A stretch of DNA of 64,000 nucleotides from SURF-55 sp040755195 (GCA_040755195.1 JBFMBL010000005.1:1-64000); one strand, 5' to 3'; positions 34,632 to 44,610 are shown, counted from the stretch's first letter. The notes: generated by a model not told the origin, from the sequence alone. Program-made: numbers and translations.

Positions 34632-35240
34632 TTAGTTTTCCTTTACTACCTTGACGAGAGCCGGACGCAGAACCTTCCCGCGAAAGGTATACCCGCGCCG
34701 GAATTCCTCGAGAACGGTATTTGCCGGCTCCTTTCGGGTTGTTTCAAAAGCCACCGCCTCGTGCCGGGTCGGGTCAAATACGTCGCCTACCGTAGGAATT
34801 ACCTCCAGGCCCTCTTGTGTTAAAGTTTCACTAAGCCGGCGGTGAATCATCTCCAGGCCGGCTAAAAAATCCTCTATTTTATCCCCGGGGGATTTCAGTG
34901 CCCGTTCGAAGTCGTCAAGGACCGGCAGAAGCGCCGCCACCAGCGCCTCCCCGGCGAAGTGGAGCAACTCCTCCCGCTCCTTGTTTACCCGTTTCCTCAT
35001 GTTTTCAAAATCCGCCCGGAGCCTCAAAAGCTGCTGGTAATACTCCTGCGCCTTGTTCTCCGCCGCCGCCAGAGCCGCTTCAAGTTCCTCCATCCTGCGC
35101 TCGGGTGAAACCGCCGGGGTCTTTGCCGCTTCTTTCCTGCCGGCTGTGGCCTTGCTTTCCGGTTCGGTTCCATCGGCTTCTATCGAACGGTCGGACTCGC
35201 CGTTAGGTCTTTCCCGCCTACCTTTATCCTGCTCCACCAT
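34632..35240 (-). CDS. grpE: nucleotide exchange factor GrpE
   Basis: A ~202-aa protein with a charged disordered N-terminus, a long coiled coil (AEYYQQLLRLRADFENMRKRVNKEREE-like) and the beta-wing ending (HEAVAFETTRKEPANTVLEEFRRGYTFRGKVLRPALVKV). ATG 35240 is preferred; a GTG at 35276 would add 12 residues. Either way it overlaps the chaperonin gene (17 or 53 nt). Confidence 0.93.
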   Translation of the reverse strand: MVEQDKGRRERPNGESDRSIEADGTEPESKATAGRKEAAKTPAVSPERRMEELEAALAAAENKAQEYYQQLLRLRADFENMRKRVNKEREELLHFAGEALVAALLPVLDDFERALKSPGDKIEDFLAGLEMIHRRLSETLTQEGLEVIPTVGDVFDPTRHEAVAFETTRKEPANTVLEEFRRGYTFRGKVLRPALVKVVKEN

Positions 35241-36801
35241 CTTTAACGGAATCCCTGCCTTCCTGTTTTTCTTCACGTTTCCGAATGATAGTGTCGATTC
35301 TTAAAATCGCCTCTGCAATCTCCCCGGCTGCTTTCAGAGCGTGTATCTTAACCGGTGTCGGATCCAACACCCCGGCCTGGATCATATCCTTAACCTCACC
35401 CGTGTCGCAATCCATACCCAGGGTGTTTTTCCGCCGCGCTACCTGGGCGGCAAAAACGTCCCCCACCTTCTCAAGAGGATTGAACCCCGAATTCGCAACA
35501 ATCTGCGCCAGGGGGCGCCTGAGCGCCTCAATCACGCAGTCTACGCCGTAAGCGGCCATTCCCTTGATGCGGCCCCGCATCTTTTCAACTTCGCGCGCTA
35601 CAGCTAATTCCAAGGCCCCGCCCCCCGGAATCACGCCGCCCTTGACTGCCGCCTGCACCGCCGCTGCAGCGTCCTTGGCGATGCGCTCACGCTCCCCGAC
35701 CACTTCTGCGGTCGCCGCGCCGACAACAATGGTGGCCATTGGCTTTCCCCGGCCGGAATGTATCCATACCTGCCCCAGTTTCTCGTTATTATGAACAGCT
35801 CCGGTGCGCCCGAGGTATCGTTCCAGTTCCGAAAGATCCTTGTTTAACCCGGTTCTTTTGATGGCTCTGGCGCCGGTATGCTCGGCCGCCCGCCGCAGTT
35901 CTTTTTGAAGCACACGCTGCACAACCATCACATTGGCGTCGGTAAGCTTCTCTTCTGCTATTTCCGAAACCCCGCGGTCGACCAGTATGAGTCCCACGCC
36001 CATATTCACTATTTTATCGATATTCCGCTTAAATTCTTCCTGCAAAGTCAGATACCTGTTGAAACCCGCCTCCGTTCCGAGGGCTTCTTCTTCTATTTCT
36101 TCGGGTTCCAGTGCGTCGTCAATCACCAGAACCTTGACATTCGTAAGATGTTCCGGCATCTGCCGGTTCATCCGTTCCTTGCCGATGATGACTCCATCGA
36201 AAACCTGGTTCTCGGCGCCCTCCTCGGCTATGACGATATCCGCAAGCTTAAACGCAGGCTTTAGAAGTTCGTCCCGCCCGACAAGGCGTGCCGCTGCGAC
36301 AACCAGATCGGAGATATCCGCATGCCCCCGCCCGGCGATCAGCGCCACCGAATTCAGCCTCGGGTCGTCAAGGCCGTTGAGTGACGTTGACTGCCGCCGC
36401 ATGGTTTCGACGGCGAAATCTACCCCCTGCCGCATACCCTCGATTACCCGTGCAACAGGCACTCCTTTAAGGACCTGCTCCAGCCCGGTCCCCACCATGG
36501 AGCCCGCCATTACGGTTGTAGTCGTGGTGCCGTCGCCCACTTCCTCCTCCTGGGCCTTGGCGATGTTTATCACCATCTTCGCTGCCGGATGAGTCGCCTC
36601 CATATTGGTGAGAATGGTCACCCCGTCGTTGGTGATTACGACCTCCCCAAAGCGGTCGACCAGCATCGTATCCAGGCCCTTCGGACCCAGGGTCCCTTCC
36701 ACGGCGGAAGCGATAGCCCTTACAGCGTTAGTGTTGGAGATAAGCGCCGCAAGGCGCTCATTGACTTCGGAACCGTTTGTGGCCTGTTGTTTTAAACTCA
36801 C
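35224..36801 (-). CDS. group II (archaeal-type, thermosome-like) chaperonin
   Basis: A 525-aa protein of the TCP-1/thermosome family rather than GroEL. It has AVEGTLGPKGLDTMLVD, ITNDGVTILTNMEATHPAAKM, the ATPase motif GDGTTTT (89-95), an apical region lacking GroEL features (EGAENQVFDGVIIGKERM) and GGVIPGGGALE. A related form sits in the hsp70 operon of a few thermophilic Firmicutes (Carboxydothermus and relatives). Here it is between hrcA and grpE, under CIRCE control, and its 3' end overlaps grpE. It is slightly shorter than archaeal subunits. Confidence 0.93.
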   Translation of the reverse strand: MSLKQQATNGSEVNERLAALISNTNAVRAIASAVEGTLGPKGLDTMLVDRFGEVVITNDGVTILTNMEATHPAAKMVINIAKAQEEEVGDGTTTTTVMAGSMVGTGLEQVLKGVPVARVIEGMRQGVDFAVETMRRQSTSLNGLDDPRLNSVALIAGRGHADISDLVVAAARLVGRDELLKPAFKLADIVIAEEGAENQVFDGVIIGKERMNRQMPEHLTNVKVLVIDDALEPEEIEEEALGTEAGFNRYLTLQEEFKRNIDKIVNMGVGLILVDRGVSEIAEEKLTDANVMVVQRVLQKELRRAAEHTGARAIKRTGLNKDLSELERYLGRTGAVHNNEKLGQVWIHSGRGKPMATIVVGAATAEVVGERERIAKDAAAAVQAAVKGGVIPGGGALELAVAREVEKMRGRIKGMAAYGVDCVIEALRRPLAQIVANSGFNPLEKVGDVFAAQVARRKNTLGMDCDTGEVKDMIQAGVLDPTPVKIHALKAAGEIAEAILRIDTIIRKREEKQEGRDSVKDGGAG

Positions 36802-36815
36802 CGGGACGTTTCCTC

Positions 36816-36850
36816 CTGCAATCTCAAAATGCAGCTTCTACCTTCTACTC
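36816..36850. repeat. 7-bp-period array after the hrcA stop
   Basis: Five heptamers read on the minus strand (for example GAGTAGA, AGCTGCA, ATTGCAG) lie 5 bp after the hrcA stop and run into the ribosome site of the chaperonin gene. Confidence 0.55.
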
Positions 36851-36855
36851 ATTCC

Positions 36856-37890
36856 CTACCTGCCGAAGATTTTATCCATTTCCTCGGAAAGGCTTTCCGC
36901 CGCATAACGCAGCAGCCCCACGACCCGTGCGTAGCGCATCCGGGTCGGGCCGAGCACCGCCAGCACGCCGCCGATCTTCCCTATCTGGTAACCGGCAGTC
37001 ACCAGACTCAGCTCACGTATATCCTCGCGGTTAAACTCCCGCCCGATACGGATGTCGACTCCTTTACGCCCGGTTCCGGACGTCAAAAGGTCGCACAAGA
37101 ATTCATCCTGTTCCAGCAAACCCATTAATGTTCTCAACCGTTCTACATTCTTGAACTCCGGTTGGCTGAGAATGCTTTGAAGTCCGCCCCGGTAAACATA
37201 CTCCTCCTTGGTGGCAAGAGCCTCCTGGATAAACTCAAAAGCATGGTCGAGAACATTTCTGTATCGCGAGAGTTCCGTATAAATCTCCCTGAGGATTGTG
37301 AACTTGATATCCTTAACCGTGAGACCCTTGAGGTTTGCGTTGATCACTCCGGAAATGCCCTCTAAATCGTAAGACGTGATGCCCTCCGGAATGGGTATTA
37401 CCCGGTGGAAAACCTCACCCGAGGCTAAAACCACCAGAACCATGGCCTGCCCGGGTCCAAAATGCACAAGCTGAATATGACGGTACACGCTCTTACCGCA
37501 AGGCGATACCGCAAGTGCCGCGTAACGGGTAAGCTGTGCTATTATGGATCCGGTCTGCTTAATTACCGTCGCGATCTCCCGGGCTTTGGTTTTTATGTGC
37601 GCCGTTATAAGCTCTTTCTCTTCGCCGCACGGCTCTTCCGGTTTCATCACGTTGTCAACATAGTACCGGTATCCTCTTTCCGAAGGTACACGCCCCGCAG
37701 AAGCGTGTGGCTGATCGAGGTATCCCATTTCTTCGAGGTCCGCCATTTCATTCCTGATTGTGGCGGGACTCAGTCCTAATCCGTGTTTTCGCGAAATTGT
37801 CCGTGATCCTACCGGCTCTGCCATTTCGATAAAATCTTCAATCAATGCCGCAAGGATGCGCTCTTGTCTTTCATTTAGCATTGACCTCAC
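36856..37890 (-). CDS. hrcA: heat-inducible transcription repressor HrcA
   Basis: A 344-aa protein with the N-terminal winged helix (LNERQERILAALIEDFIEMAEPVGSRTISRK, LSPATIRNEMADLEEMGYL, PHASAGRVPSERGYRYYVD) and the C-terminal GAF-like domain. It binds CIRCE and is the first gene of the operon it controls. ATG 37890 follows AGGGTGAGG. Confidence 0.97.
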   Translation of the reverse strand: MRSMLNERQERILAALIEDFIEMAEPVGSRTISRKHGLGLSPATIRNEMADLEEMGYLDQPHASAGRVPSERGYRYYVDNVMKPEEPCGEEKELITAHIKTKAREIATVIKQTGSIIAQLTRYAALAVSPCGKSVYRHIQLVHFGPGQAMVLVVLASGEVFHRVIPIPEGITSYDLEGISGVINANLKGLTVKDIKFTILREIYTELSRYRNVLDHAFEFIQEALATKEEYVYRGGLQSILSQPEFKNVERLRTLMGLLEQDEFLCDLLTSGTGRKGVDIRIGREFNREDIRELSLVTAGYQIGKIGGVLAVLGPTRMRYARVVGLLRYAAESLSEEMDKIFGR

Positions 37891-37896
37891 CCTTTA

Positions 37897-37923
37897 TTAG
37901 CACTCTCCTTCATTGAGTGCTAA
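37897..37923 (-). promoter_or_regulatory. CIRCE operator
   Basis: TTAGCACTC-N9-GAGTGCTAA, a perfect CIRCE element, immediately before the hrcA ribosome site. HrcA binds it to repress the operon. Confidence 0.98.
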
Positions 37924-37935
37924 AACTTTAATTTA

Positions 37936-37964
37936 AATTAACATTTTAGGGTGCGAGTTGTCAA
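37936..37964 (-). promoter_or_regulatory. sigma-A promoter of the heat-shock operon
   Basis: On the minus strand TTGACA (37959-37964), a 17-bp spacer and TTAATT (37936-37941) lie just upstream of CIRCE. Confidence 0.65.
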
Positions 37965-38042
37965 GTCTCATTCCCCAGAATATGTAACGATATCAACGGG
38001 TGCGTGTATTTTAATTTTGGAGAAAATCTTTAGGTCCGAGGG

Positions 38043-39179
38043 TTAAACAAATTCCCCGAAAACCACATTTGCAACCGGCAGCGCCTCCCTGGTCAAACGC
38101 AAGAAGTCACCTTCCCGCGTCAAAAGGCCCCGCTCGAGAAGCTGCTGAATTTCCCGGCCGTAGGCCTTCTCGGGCCTTTGCCCGAAGCGTTCTCGGAAAC
38201 GCCTGCACGATACCCCCGCAAGCTCCCTCAGCCCTAAAAACATGGCTTCCGACATCTCATCCTGCACGGACAAGTGCGTCTGCCAGACAACGGGCAACCT
38301 TTCACGTTCGATGAGCCCGCAATAAACGTCAATGTCTTCTGCGTTCGACCAGCGGCAGCCGTTGAAATAAGAATGCGCCGCCGGACCGATTCCCAGGTAC
38401 GGTTCACCCTCCCAGTAAAGCCGGTTGTGCCGGGATGCTTTTCCGGGAAGGGCAAAGTTAGAAATCTCGTACTGCTCGTAACCGCAAACGGCCAGAAAAT
38501 CGATAGCCTCCAAATACATCTCGCGCTCGTCTTCTTCCGGGCAAAGACTAATCTCTCCCGCTTCAACAGACCGCCCTAACGGGGTCCCCGGATGTATCTC
38601 CAGACCGTAGGTTGAGATATGCTCCGGTCTTAGCGCTAATGCATCTTTAAGGCTTTTTTTCCACATGAGAACCGTCTGACCGGGGATACCAAAGATGAGG
38701 TCTAGGTTAAGATTGTCAAAACCGGCGTCACGAGCCTCTTCCACCATTTTCACCACATCCGCCGGCGTGTGTCGCCTGCCCAAGAAGAGCAACAACCCCG
38801 CCTCACCGGTCTGCATGCCGATACTCAAGCGGTTCACGCCTTCGTGGCGCAGCATTCGAAGCAAGTTCTTCCGCGCGGTTCCCGGATTCGCCTCCACAGT
38901 TATTTCAGCTTGAGGCAATATTTCAAAATTCTCCCGGATAACGGCAAGGATGCGACGCAAAATTGGAACGGGGAGGCAGGTGGGCGTTCCGCCCCCCAGA
39001 TAAATGCTTTCGAAAACGGCTTGATTCCTTATTTCTTGACTTCGCAGCAGGATTTCCTTCTCGAGTGCGGCGGCATAACACTCTGCCGGTTCTTTCGCAT
39101 AAGGGTATGAAACAAAATCGCAGTAAAAACACTTCGAGATGCAAAACGGCACGTGGATGTAAAGGCCTGCGACCTTCAC
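38043..39179 (-). CDS. hemW: radical SAM protein HemW
   Basis: A 378-aa radical SAM protein. The cluster motif is CISKCFYCDF (C-x3-C-x2-C), followed by YLGGGTPTCL and RLSIGMQT, with a HemW C-terminal domain. It lacks the extra N-terminal region of HemN, so it is the HemW haem-chaperone type rather than coproporphyrinogen dehydrogenase. It overlaps lepA by 4 nt. Confidence 0.92.
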   Translation of the reverse strand: MKVAGLYIHVPFCISKCFYCDFVSYPYAKEPAECYAAALEKEILLRSQEIRNQAVFESIYLGGGTPTCLPVPILRRILAVIRENFEILPQAEITVEANPGTARKNLLRMLRHEGVNRLSIGMQTGEAGLLLFLGRRHTPADVVKMVEEARDAGFDNLNLDLIFGIPGQTVLMWKKSLKDALALRPEHISTYGLEIHPGTPLGRSVEAGEISLCPEEDEREMYLEAIDFLAVCGYEQYEISNFALPGKASRHNRLYWEGEPYLGIGPAAHSYFNGCRWSNAEDIDVYCGLIERERLPVVWQTHLSVQDEMSEAMFLGLRELAGVSCRRFRERFGQRPEKAYGREIQQLLERGLLTREGDFLRLTREALPVANVVFGEFV

Positions 39180-40978
39180 TGGTCATCAACCCGCAGTACT
39201 GCAAGGAAGGCCTCCTGCGGTATCTCGATGTTGCCCACCTGTTTCATACGCTTTTTGCCTTCCTTTTGTTTTTCGAGCAGCTTCCGCTTTCGGGTTACGT
39301 CGCCGCCGTAGCATTTTGCCAGAACGTCTTTGCGAAGGGCCCGGATGGTCTCCCTGGCAATGACCCGGCTTCCTATCGCGGCCTGGATCGGAATCTCAAA
39401 AAGGTGCCTGGGTATAAGCCCTCGCAGGCGCTCCACAAGCTGCCGTCCAAGGTATTGGGCGCGGTCCCGGTGAACGATCGAGGAAAGTGCGTCGACCAGT
39501 TCACCGCCCACGAGGATATCAAGCCTGACCACATCGGCCTCGCGAAAGCATTGAAATTCGTAATCAAAGGAGGCGTAACCGCGGCTTACGGATTTCAATC
39601 GATCAAAGAAATCATAAATGATCTCCGCCAGTGGGAGTTCGTAGGTGAGAATAACCCGGTTTTCGCTGACGTATTCCATGTTCTTAAAGACACCGCGGCG
39701 CTCGTTGCATAGCTCCATTACCGGGCCGATATACTCTTTCGGAAGCATGGTGGTGGCCTTAACCACCGGTTCTTCGATACAGGCTATCTCCCCGGTAGGC
39801 GGGAGTTTAGCCGGGTTTTCCACTTCCATCACGGTTCCGTCCGAACGCATCACCCTGTAAATCACGTTCGGCGCCGTCGTGATAAGATTCAGGCCGTACT
39901 CACGCTCGAGACGCTCCTGTACGACCTCCATGTGCAACAGTCCCAGGAAGCCGCACCGGAAACCGAACGCCAGGGCGGCGGAAGTCTCCGGCTCATGGTG
40001 AAGCGCCGCGTCGTTCAAACGCAGCTTGTCAAGCGCGTCCCTCAGCCGTCCGAAATCTGCGGTTTCGATGGGGTAAAGTCCGCAAAAAACCATCGGTTTG
40101 ACGGGCCTGTAACCTGAGAGAGCTCTATTCGCCGGATTCCTGGCCTCGGTAATCGTATCCCCTACGCGACAGTCCTGGACATTCTTGATATGGGCGACAA
40201 TAAACCCCACTTCGCCGGTTTCCAGCATGCTAACCGGCGTTAGTTGCGGCCTGAAGATTCCCACCTCCGAAACCTCGTATTCCTTTCCGGTGGACATCAT
40301 CCTGATGATCATCCCCGGGCGCACAACCCCGTCAACCGTGCGGATGTAAGCAATCACACCCTTGTAGGAATCGTAATGTGAATCGAAGATAAGCGCCCTG
40401 AGGGGTCCTTCCGTTTCACCGCGCGGGGGCGGGATGTCGCTTACGATCCTTTCCAGAACGGTGTCAACCCCTGTTCCCATCTTTGCCGACACTAGAATCG
40501 CTTCGTCGCCGGAAATCCCTATTGCCGTTTCAATCTCCCTGCGCACCAGTTCCGGATCAGCGCTTGGCAAATCGATCTTATTGATCACCGGGATAATCGC
40601 CAGGTCGTGGTCCAGCGCCAGGTAAGTATTAGCCAGGGTTTGCGCCTCTATACCCTGGGTTGCGTCGATAACAAGGAGAGCCCCTTCGCATGCCGCCAAA
40701 CTTCGGGAAACCTCGTAAGAGAAGTCCACATGTCCGGGGGTGTCGATGAGGTTGAGCTGGTACTCCCCGCCGTCTTTGGCCGTGTAGGGAATCCGCACCG
40801 CCTGAGCCTTGATGGTGATTCCCCGCTCTCGTTCAATATCCATGCGGTCGAGCACCTGCTCGGTCATTTCCCTCGGTTCAATGGCCCCTGTGTACTCCAA
40901 CAGCCGGTCGGCCAGAGTGGACTTACCGTGGTCTATGTGGGCGATGATACAAAAATTTCGGATCTTTTCCTGAATCAC
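39176..40978 (-). CDS. lepA: elongation factor 4 (LepA)
   Basis: A 600-aa translational GTPase with AHIDHGKSTLADRLL, DTPGHVDFSYEV, NKIDLPSADP and the LepA-specific C-terminal domain ending GNIEIPQEAFLAVLRVD. It back-translocates ribosomes. Co-transcribed with hemW. Confidence 0.98.
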   Translation of the reverse strand: MIQEKIRNFCIIAHIDHGKSTLADRLLEYTGAIEPREMTEQVLDRMDIERERGITIKAQAVRIPYTAKDGGEYQLNLIDTPGHVDFSYEVSRSLAACEGALLVIDATQGIEAQTLANTYLALDHDLAIIPVINKIDLPSADPELVRREIETAIGISGDEAILVSAKMGTGVDTVLERIVSDIPPPRGETEGPLRALIFDSHYDSYKGVIAYIRTVDGVVRPGMIIRMMSTGKEYEVSEVGIFRPQLTPVSMLETGEVGFIVAHIKNVQDCRVGDTITEARNPANRALSGYRPVKPMVFCGLYPIETADFGRLRDALDKLRLNDAALHHEPETSAALAFGFRCGFLGLLHMEVVQERLEREYGLNLITTAPNVIYRVMRSDGTVMEVENPAKLPPTGEIACIEEPVVKATTMLPKEYIGPVMELCNERRGVFKNMEYVSENRVILTYELPLAEIIYDFFDRLKSVSRGYASFDYEFQCFREADVVRLDILVGGELVDALSSIVHRDRAQYLGRQLVERLRGLIPRHLFEIPIQAAIGSRVIARETIRALRKDVLAKCYGGDVTRKRKLLEKQKEGKKRMKQVGNIEIPQEAFLAVLRVDDQ

Positions 40979-41049
40979 GCGTTGTCCCCCGTTGCTGCGC
41001 CTGCGAAATCCTAATCAACCATAACGTCCATCTTCTCCAATGTTCCTAA

Positions 41050-41283
41050 TTATATCATATTTCTCACGAACCGAAGATCTTCTACCAGCGCGGGAATCGT
41101 AAATTGCAGTGATGCGTTCAGAAACTCCACCTGACAGTTGGAACCGGGCGACAACGTTACAGAAATGGCCTTCACCTCCTTTCCCGGACCAAGTGCATGA
41201 TTAAGCGCCGCCAGGCAGCGGGTTACCCCGCCGGCAACAACGCACAACCAGATTAAGAATAAAACCATATATCTTACGGTCAT
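41050..41283 (-). CDS. small exported or membrane protein of unknown function
   Basis: A 77-aa protein with an N-terminal signal/TM helix (YMVLFLIWLCVVAGGVTRCLA) and a short beta-rich domain (VTLSPGSNCQVEFLNASLQF). It lies between spoIIP and lepA. I do not recognise it; the context suggests a sporulation or envelope role, which is inference. Confidence 0.5.
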   Translation of the reverse strand: MTVRYMVLFLIWLCVVAGGVTRCLAALNHALGPGKEVKAISVTLSPGSNCQVEFLNASLQFTIPALVEDLRFVRNMI

Positions 41284-41304
41284 TTAAAAAAACCTCCGAA
41301 ATTA

Positions 41305-42276
41305 TTATCCTCCCGGAGGCTCCGGATTATCCTTTTTCTGGTTTTGGTCCTCAAAGAGCAAGTCCGCCAAAACGTTCGCCATTAGTTCCGCCGCCGCTTC
41401 CGCTTCCTCAAGGCTATTGTTCACCCCCCCTATCTCCAGGATAAGCAGCCGGGGATTCAGAAACTGGTTATAACGGCCTTCTTTAATTCGCACCCCGCGG
41501 CAAAGACCCGGATACAACGCATCGGCCCGATCCGCTATCCGCTTTGCGAAAGCCAGGTTTTGCCGCCATGTGGGAAAGGGCTGCCGTGCGTCTGAACCGA
41601 CGACCACCAACACCGGAGCAACGCGCGTGCCCCCCGCCTCCACCGTGGCCAAACTCCTGGGAAGTTTTGAATCCCGGTGGACATCGAAGAGGGCATCTAT
41701 TTCCGGATTGTTGTAAAGCATTTCTCTCACGGTCTTTTCCGACTCAAGGTAGGAGGCGGCGTAAGAAACATCGTGTATCCTGTCCGAGCGCAATACGGAT
41801 ACGCCGCGCTTCCGCAAACCCTTTTCAAGGGCTGTTGCTACGGTAAATACCCCGCCCCGCCCTTTTACCCTTTCAACACCGTCGGTCATTGCATATGTTT
41901 CCCCGGTGTGCGTGTTGTAAATAGCCACAAGAGGCGGAAGCGCCACCTTCCCAATATCCGTACTTTCCGTAGGAGCGGGAGGTGAAGGGGAAGCGACCGC
42001 CGGCACCGAAATAGGCGTATCCACCACCGGCAAAACGGAGCGTATAAGACCACTCTTTGTCAGTTCCACCTGAGATACAAACCTGCCCGCGCGAGCAAGG
42101 AGTGATGAAGCGTCCGGCGGATTCTTTTCCGGCTGCGCAATCAAGCAGGAATCCATCACCTTCTTTGGACCGTAGATGCGCAGTATCATATCCGCACCTT
42201 TAGCCCGGGATAAAGAGCAAAGCCAGAGCACAAGAAACAAAGCTATGGATGCCCAGACCCACCGCCGCATAGACAA
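41305..42276 (-). CDS. spoIIP: stage II sporulation protein P
   Basis: A 323-aa protein with an N-terminal membrane anchor, a Pro/Ser-rich linker and the SpoIIP amidase/endopeptidase domain: VAIYNTHTGETYAM (zinc His), ALFDVHRDS, and LNPRLLILEIGGVNNSLEEA. SpoIIP hydrolyses septal peptidoglycan during engulfment with SpoIID/M. Its presence marks the organism as endospore-forming. Confidence 0.93.
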   Translation of the reverse strand: MSMRRWVWASIALFLVLWLCSLSRAKGADMILRIYGPKKVMDSCLIAQPEKNPPDASSLLARAGRFVSQVELTKSGLIRSVLPVVDTPISVPAVASPSPPAPTESTDIGKVALPPLVAIYNTHTGETYAMTDGVERVKGRGGVFTVATALEKGLRKRGVSVLRSDRIHDVSYAASYLESEKTVREMLYNNPEIDALFDVHRDSKLPRSLATVEAGGTRVAPVLVVVGSDARQPFPTWRQNLAFAKRIADRADALYPGLCRGVRIKEGRYNQFLNPRLLILEIGGVNNSLEEAEAAAELMANVLADLLFEDQNQKKDNPEPPGG

Positions 42277-42432
42277 GTCCCCTCCGAGTAATATCTATGC
42301 CGGCAGAAGTGGGACAAGACCTCGGTAAGCCGAGGATTAACCATCAGTTATTTCTATCACTGTGTTACGTTTTTCTATGAGGCAAGAACTGGACTCATCC
42401 ATAACAAACATAAAGCAAAATTTCCTATACAA

Positions 42433-42461
42433 TAAAAAGAGCACCTCTTCAAGAAGCGCTC
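42433..42461 (-). terminator. terminator after the SLH-domain gene
   Basis: GAGCACCTCT and AGAAGCGCTC pair (with wobbles) over a three-base loop, followed on the minus strand by TTTTTATT. It lies 41 bp after the SLH gene and before spoIIP. Confidence 0.65.
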
Positions 42462-42502
42462 CTTCTCCTTTGACTATTTATTTCAGCTTGGCTAGCGTAC
42501 CT

Positions 42503-44467
42503 TTATTGAACCGTAAGCGATGCAATAACGCCGCTTTCCAGTCGGACTTCCGCATAGCAGCCCTCTAATTCCCCCAACGCCACTTGTTTTTCATCGCGGT
42601 CTTTAATCACAGCAGCATCAGACAATTTGTAGGTATGGAGGTAACCGTTCACAACCAACGTAACACGCCGGGTGTCTGCGTTAACATTGCTGATACGCCC
42701 TTTAACCGTTATATTCTGGTCGTCCAGGACCACTATTTCCGTTACCTTGTGTTCCTCCACCGTAACGTGCACCTTAGCTCCGGGTACGATCTCTATAAGG
42801 TTGATTTCATCGCCGTCACGGAAGACATGGGCGTCCCCCGTGATGCTGTAATCCATCTCCAACCCGCCGGTGTTGAAAGATATCGACCGGGAAGAAACCG
42901 ACAACGCCGTAACCGTTCCCTCGAATTCCCCTTCCTCTTCGTCGATAACCTCGATGTAACTCACGCTTTGTTCGCTGTCCAGTTCGAAAATGACGTAATC
43001 GCCGCGTTTTAGTTTTTCCAGGTCTATCACTTCGCCGTCCTTGATTATTTCCGCATTTTCATCGATACTGTATCGATTCTCTTTGCCGTTCACGTAGATG
43101 GAGATTTCTTTGGTGTAAATGTTGGAAATCATTCCGCTCGAACTTATCACGGTACCCGAGAGCAGATTAATCTGCAACACGGCATCGCCCGCTATCCAGA
43201 GATCCACCCGGTCACCGGTTCTAAGATCGCCGTATGATATCTCGCGGATTACATTCCTTGTAACCTTTGTGTTTCCCGTCACCCGGTAATCGTTTTTCAC
43301 ACCCCGCGCCCTCAAGCTAAGTGAATCCGTGCCTAACTGTGTGATTGTGCCGCTTACTTTGGTCAATTGGTATAGTTCTAATTCGAAAACCCGGTTGTTC
43401 CTGTCCATACCGATCTTTACATAAGCATCCGGTATCAGGTCGGTGTAGTCAGCTTTCCGGCCGTTCTTAAGCATCCTGGAATCCCGGTATACATCATAAG
43501 CAGCCATGTCTCCAAGATCGTTTTGCAGCATCAATCTGTACGTGCCCTTTTCCCCCGGCGTCAGTGAATCAACGATTCCCAATATCGTCGCATCCGGCTT
43601 GCCGTACTCCCCAGGTACGCATGCATACCGGACCAGGCCCTGGTTGTCCATAACAAATCTGACTCTTTCCCCTGAGGTCAAGGAGTTGAGTTCAACGGCC
43701 TGGTTTCCGCGGTATAGACTGCAATCCGCCGGTATTGTTACTTCGCGTTCGCCCGACATATACTTAACCGTGATCACGCGTCCGTTCACGCCGTCCACCC
43801 TTCCGATGACCCGTGTCATTGGCGGCGGCGCATCCACCCAACCATCCTCTATAAGCCGATGTAACATGGCGCACATCTGCGCCCGGGTGACATTCATTTG
43901 CGGCGCAAAAAGGTTCCCGGGAAGACCGCGCATAATCCCCCGCTTGGCGATGGCGCCCACATGCCCCCGGTATTTTTCAGGAATGATCGAAGCGTCGGCG
44001 AAAGTTAATTCTGTATCGGGCGGAAGGTCTAGTGCAAGGCATAACAACGAGGCTACTTCGTAACGGCAGGCCTTTCGCTGAGGATCAAGATATGGCAACC
44101 CTTCTTTGGTCAAAATACCTTCCTGCACGGCAAGAGCCAGGTATTCTTTCCCCCAATTCACTTGCGGGTGATAACTCAATCCGTTGATTTCTGTTCTTCG
44201 GGCCTCATCACCCAGCCCGATGGTATTTATTATCATTACCACCGCTTCAATGAACGTAACCGTGTTGTCCGGAGCGAACCCCCCCCGGGGATAGCCGTGA
44301 ACAATGTCGTAGGCGTTCATCTCCATGATCGGCTGCTCCGCCCAGTGCCCCTTCACGTCGGTAAACCTGGTCTCCGCTGCATCTGTTGCGACCGCCGGAC
44401 CTAAAAAGAACACTGCCGAAAATACAAGTGCAAGGACCAGTCCGGCGAATTTCTTTATCTGGCGCAA
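42503..44467 (-). CDS. S-layer-homology domain surface protein with beta repeats
   Basis: TTG 44467 is preferred (GGGAGGAG upstream, then a clear signal peptide); the open frame runs back to 44584. Three SLH segments follow (FTDVKGHWAEQPIMEM..., the WGKEYLALAVQEGIL segment, and YRGHVGAIAKRGIMRGLPG...NVTRAQMCAML), anchoring the protein to cell-wall polymer. The remaining ~430 residues are tandem beta-rich modules of ~75-80 residues (I..KDGE.IDL..LK.GD.V...). The function beyond surface location is unknown. About 654 aa. Confidence 0.85.
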   Translation of the reverse strand: MRQIKKFAGLVLALVFSAVFFLGPAVATDAAETRFTDVKGHWAEQPIMEMNAYDIVHGYPRGGFAPDNTVTFIEAVVMIINTIGLGDEARRTEINGLSYHPQVNWGKEYLALAVQEGILTKEGLPYLDPQRKACRYEVASLLCLALDLPPDTELTFADASIIPEKYRGHVGAIAKRGIMRGLPGNLFAPQMNVTRAQMCAMLHRLIEDGWVDAPPPMTRVIGRVDGVNGRVITVKYMSGEREVTIPADCSLYRGNQAVELNSLTSGERVRFVMDNQGLVRYACVPGEYGKPDATILGIVDSLTPGEKGTYRLMLQNDLGDMAAYDVYRDSRMLKNGRKADYTDLIPDAYVKIGMDRNNRVFELELYQLTKVSGTITQLGTDSLSLRARGVKNDYRVTGNTKVTRNVIREISYGDLRTGDRVDLWIAGDAVLQINLLSGTVISSSGMISNIYTKEISIYVNGKENRYSIDENAEIIKDGEVIDLEKLKRGDYVIFELDSEQSVSYIEVIDEEEGEFEGTVTALSVSSRSISFNTGGLEMDYSITGDAHVFRDGDEINLIEIVPGAKVHVTVEEHKVTEIVVLDDQNITVKGRISNVNADTRRVTLVVNGYLHTYKLSDAAVIKDRDEKQVALGELEGCYAEVRLESGVIASLTVQ

Positions 44468-44610
44468 CGCTCCCACTCCTCCCACGCATTTCCTAAATTT
44501 TTCGACATTCCCGGGGAGAATCCTGCTGTTCGAATATCCATAATTTAATGCGGCTTTGTTTGACCTATAAGCCTTGAATCGCAAAGGGAATCCGGACAGG
44601 TAAAAATCAG

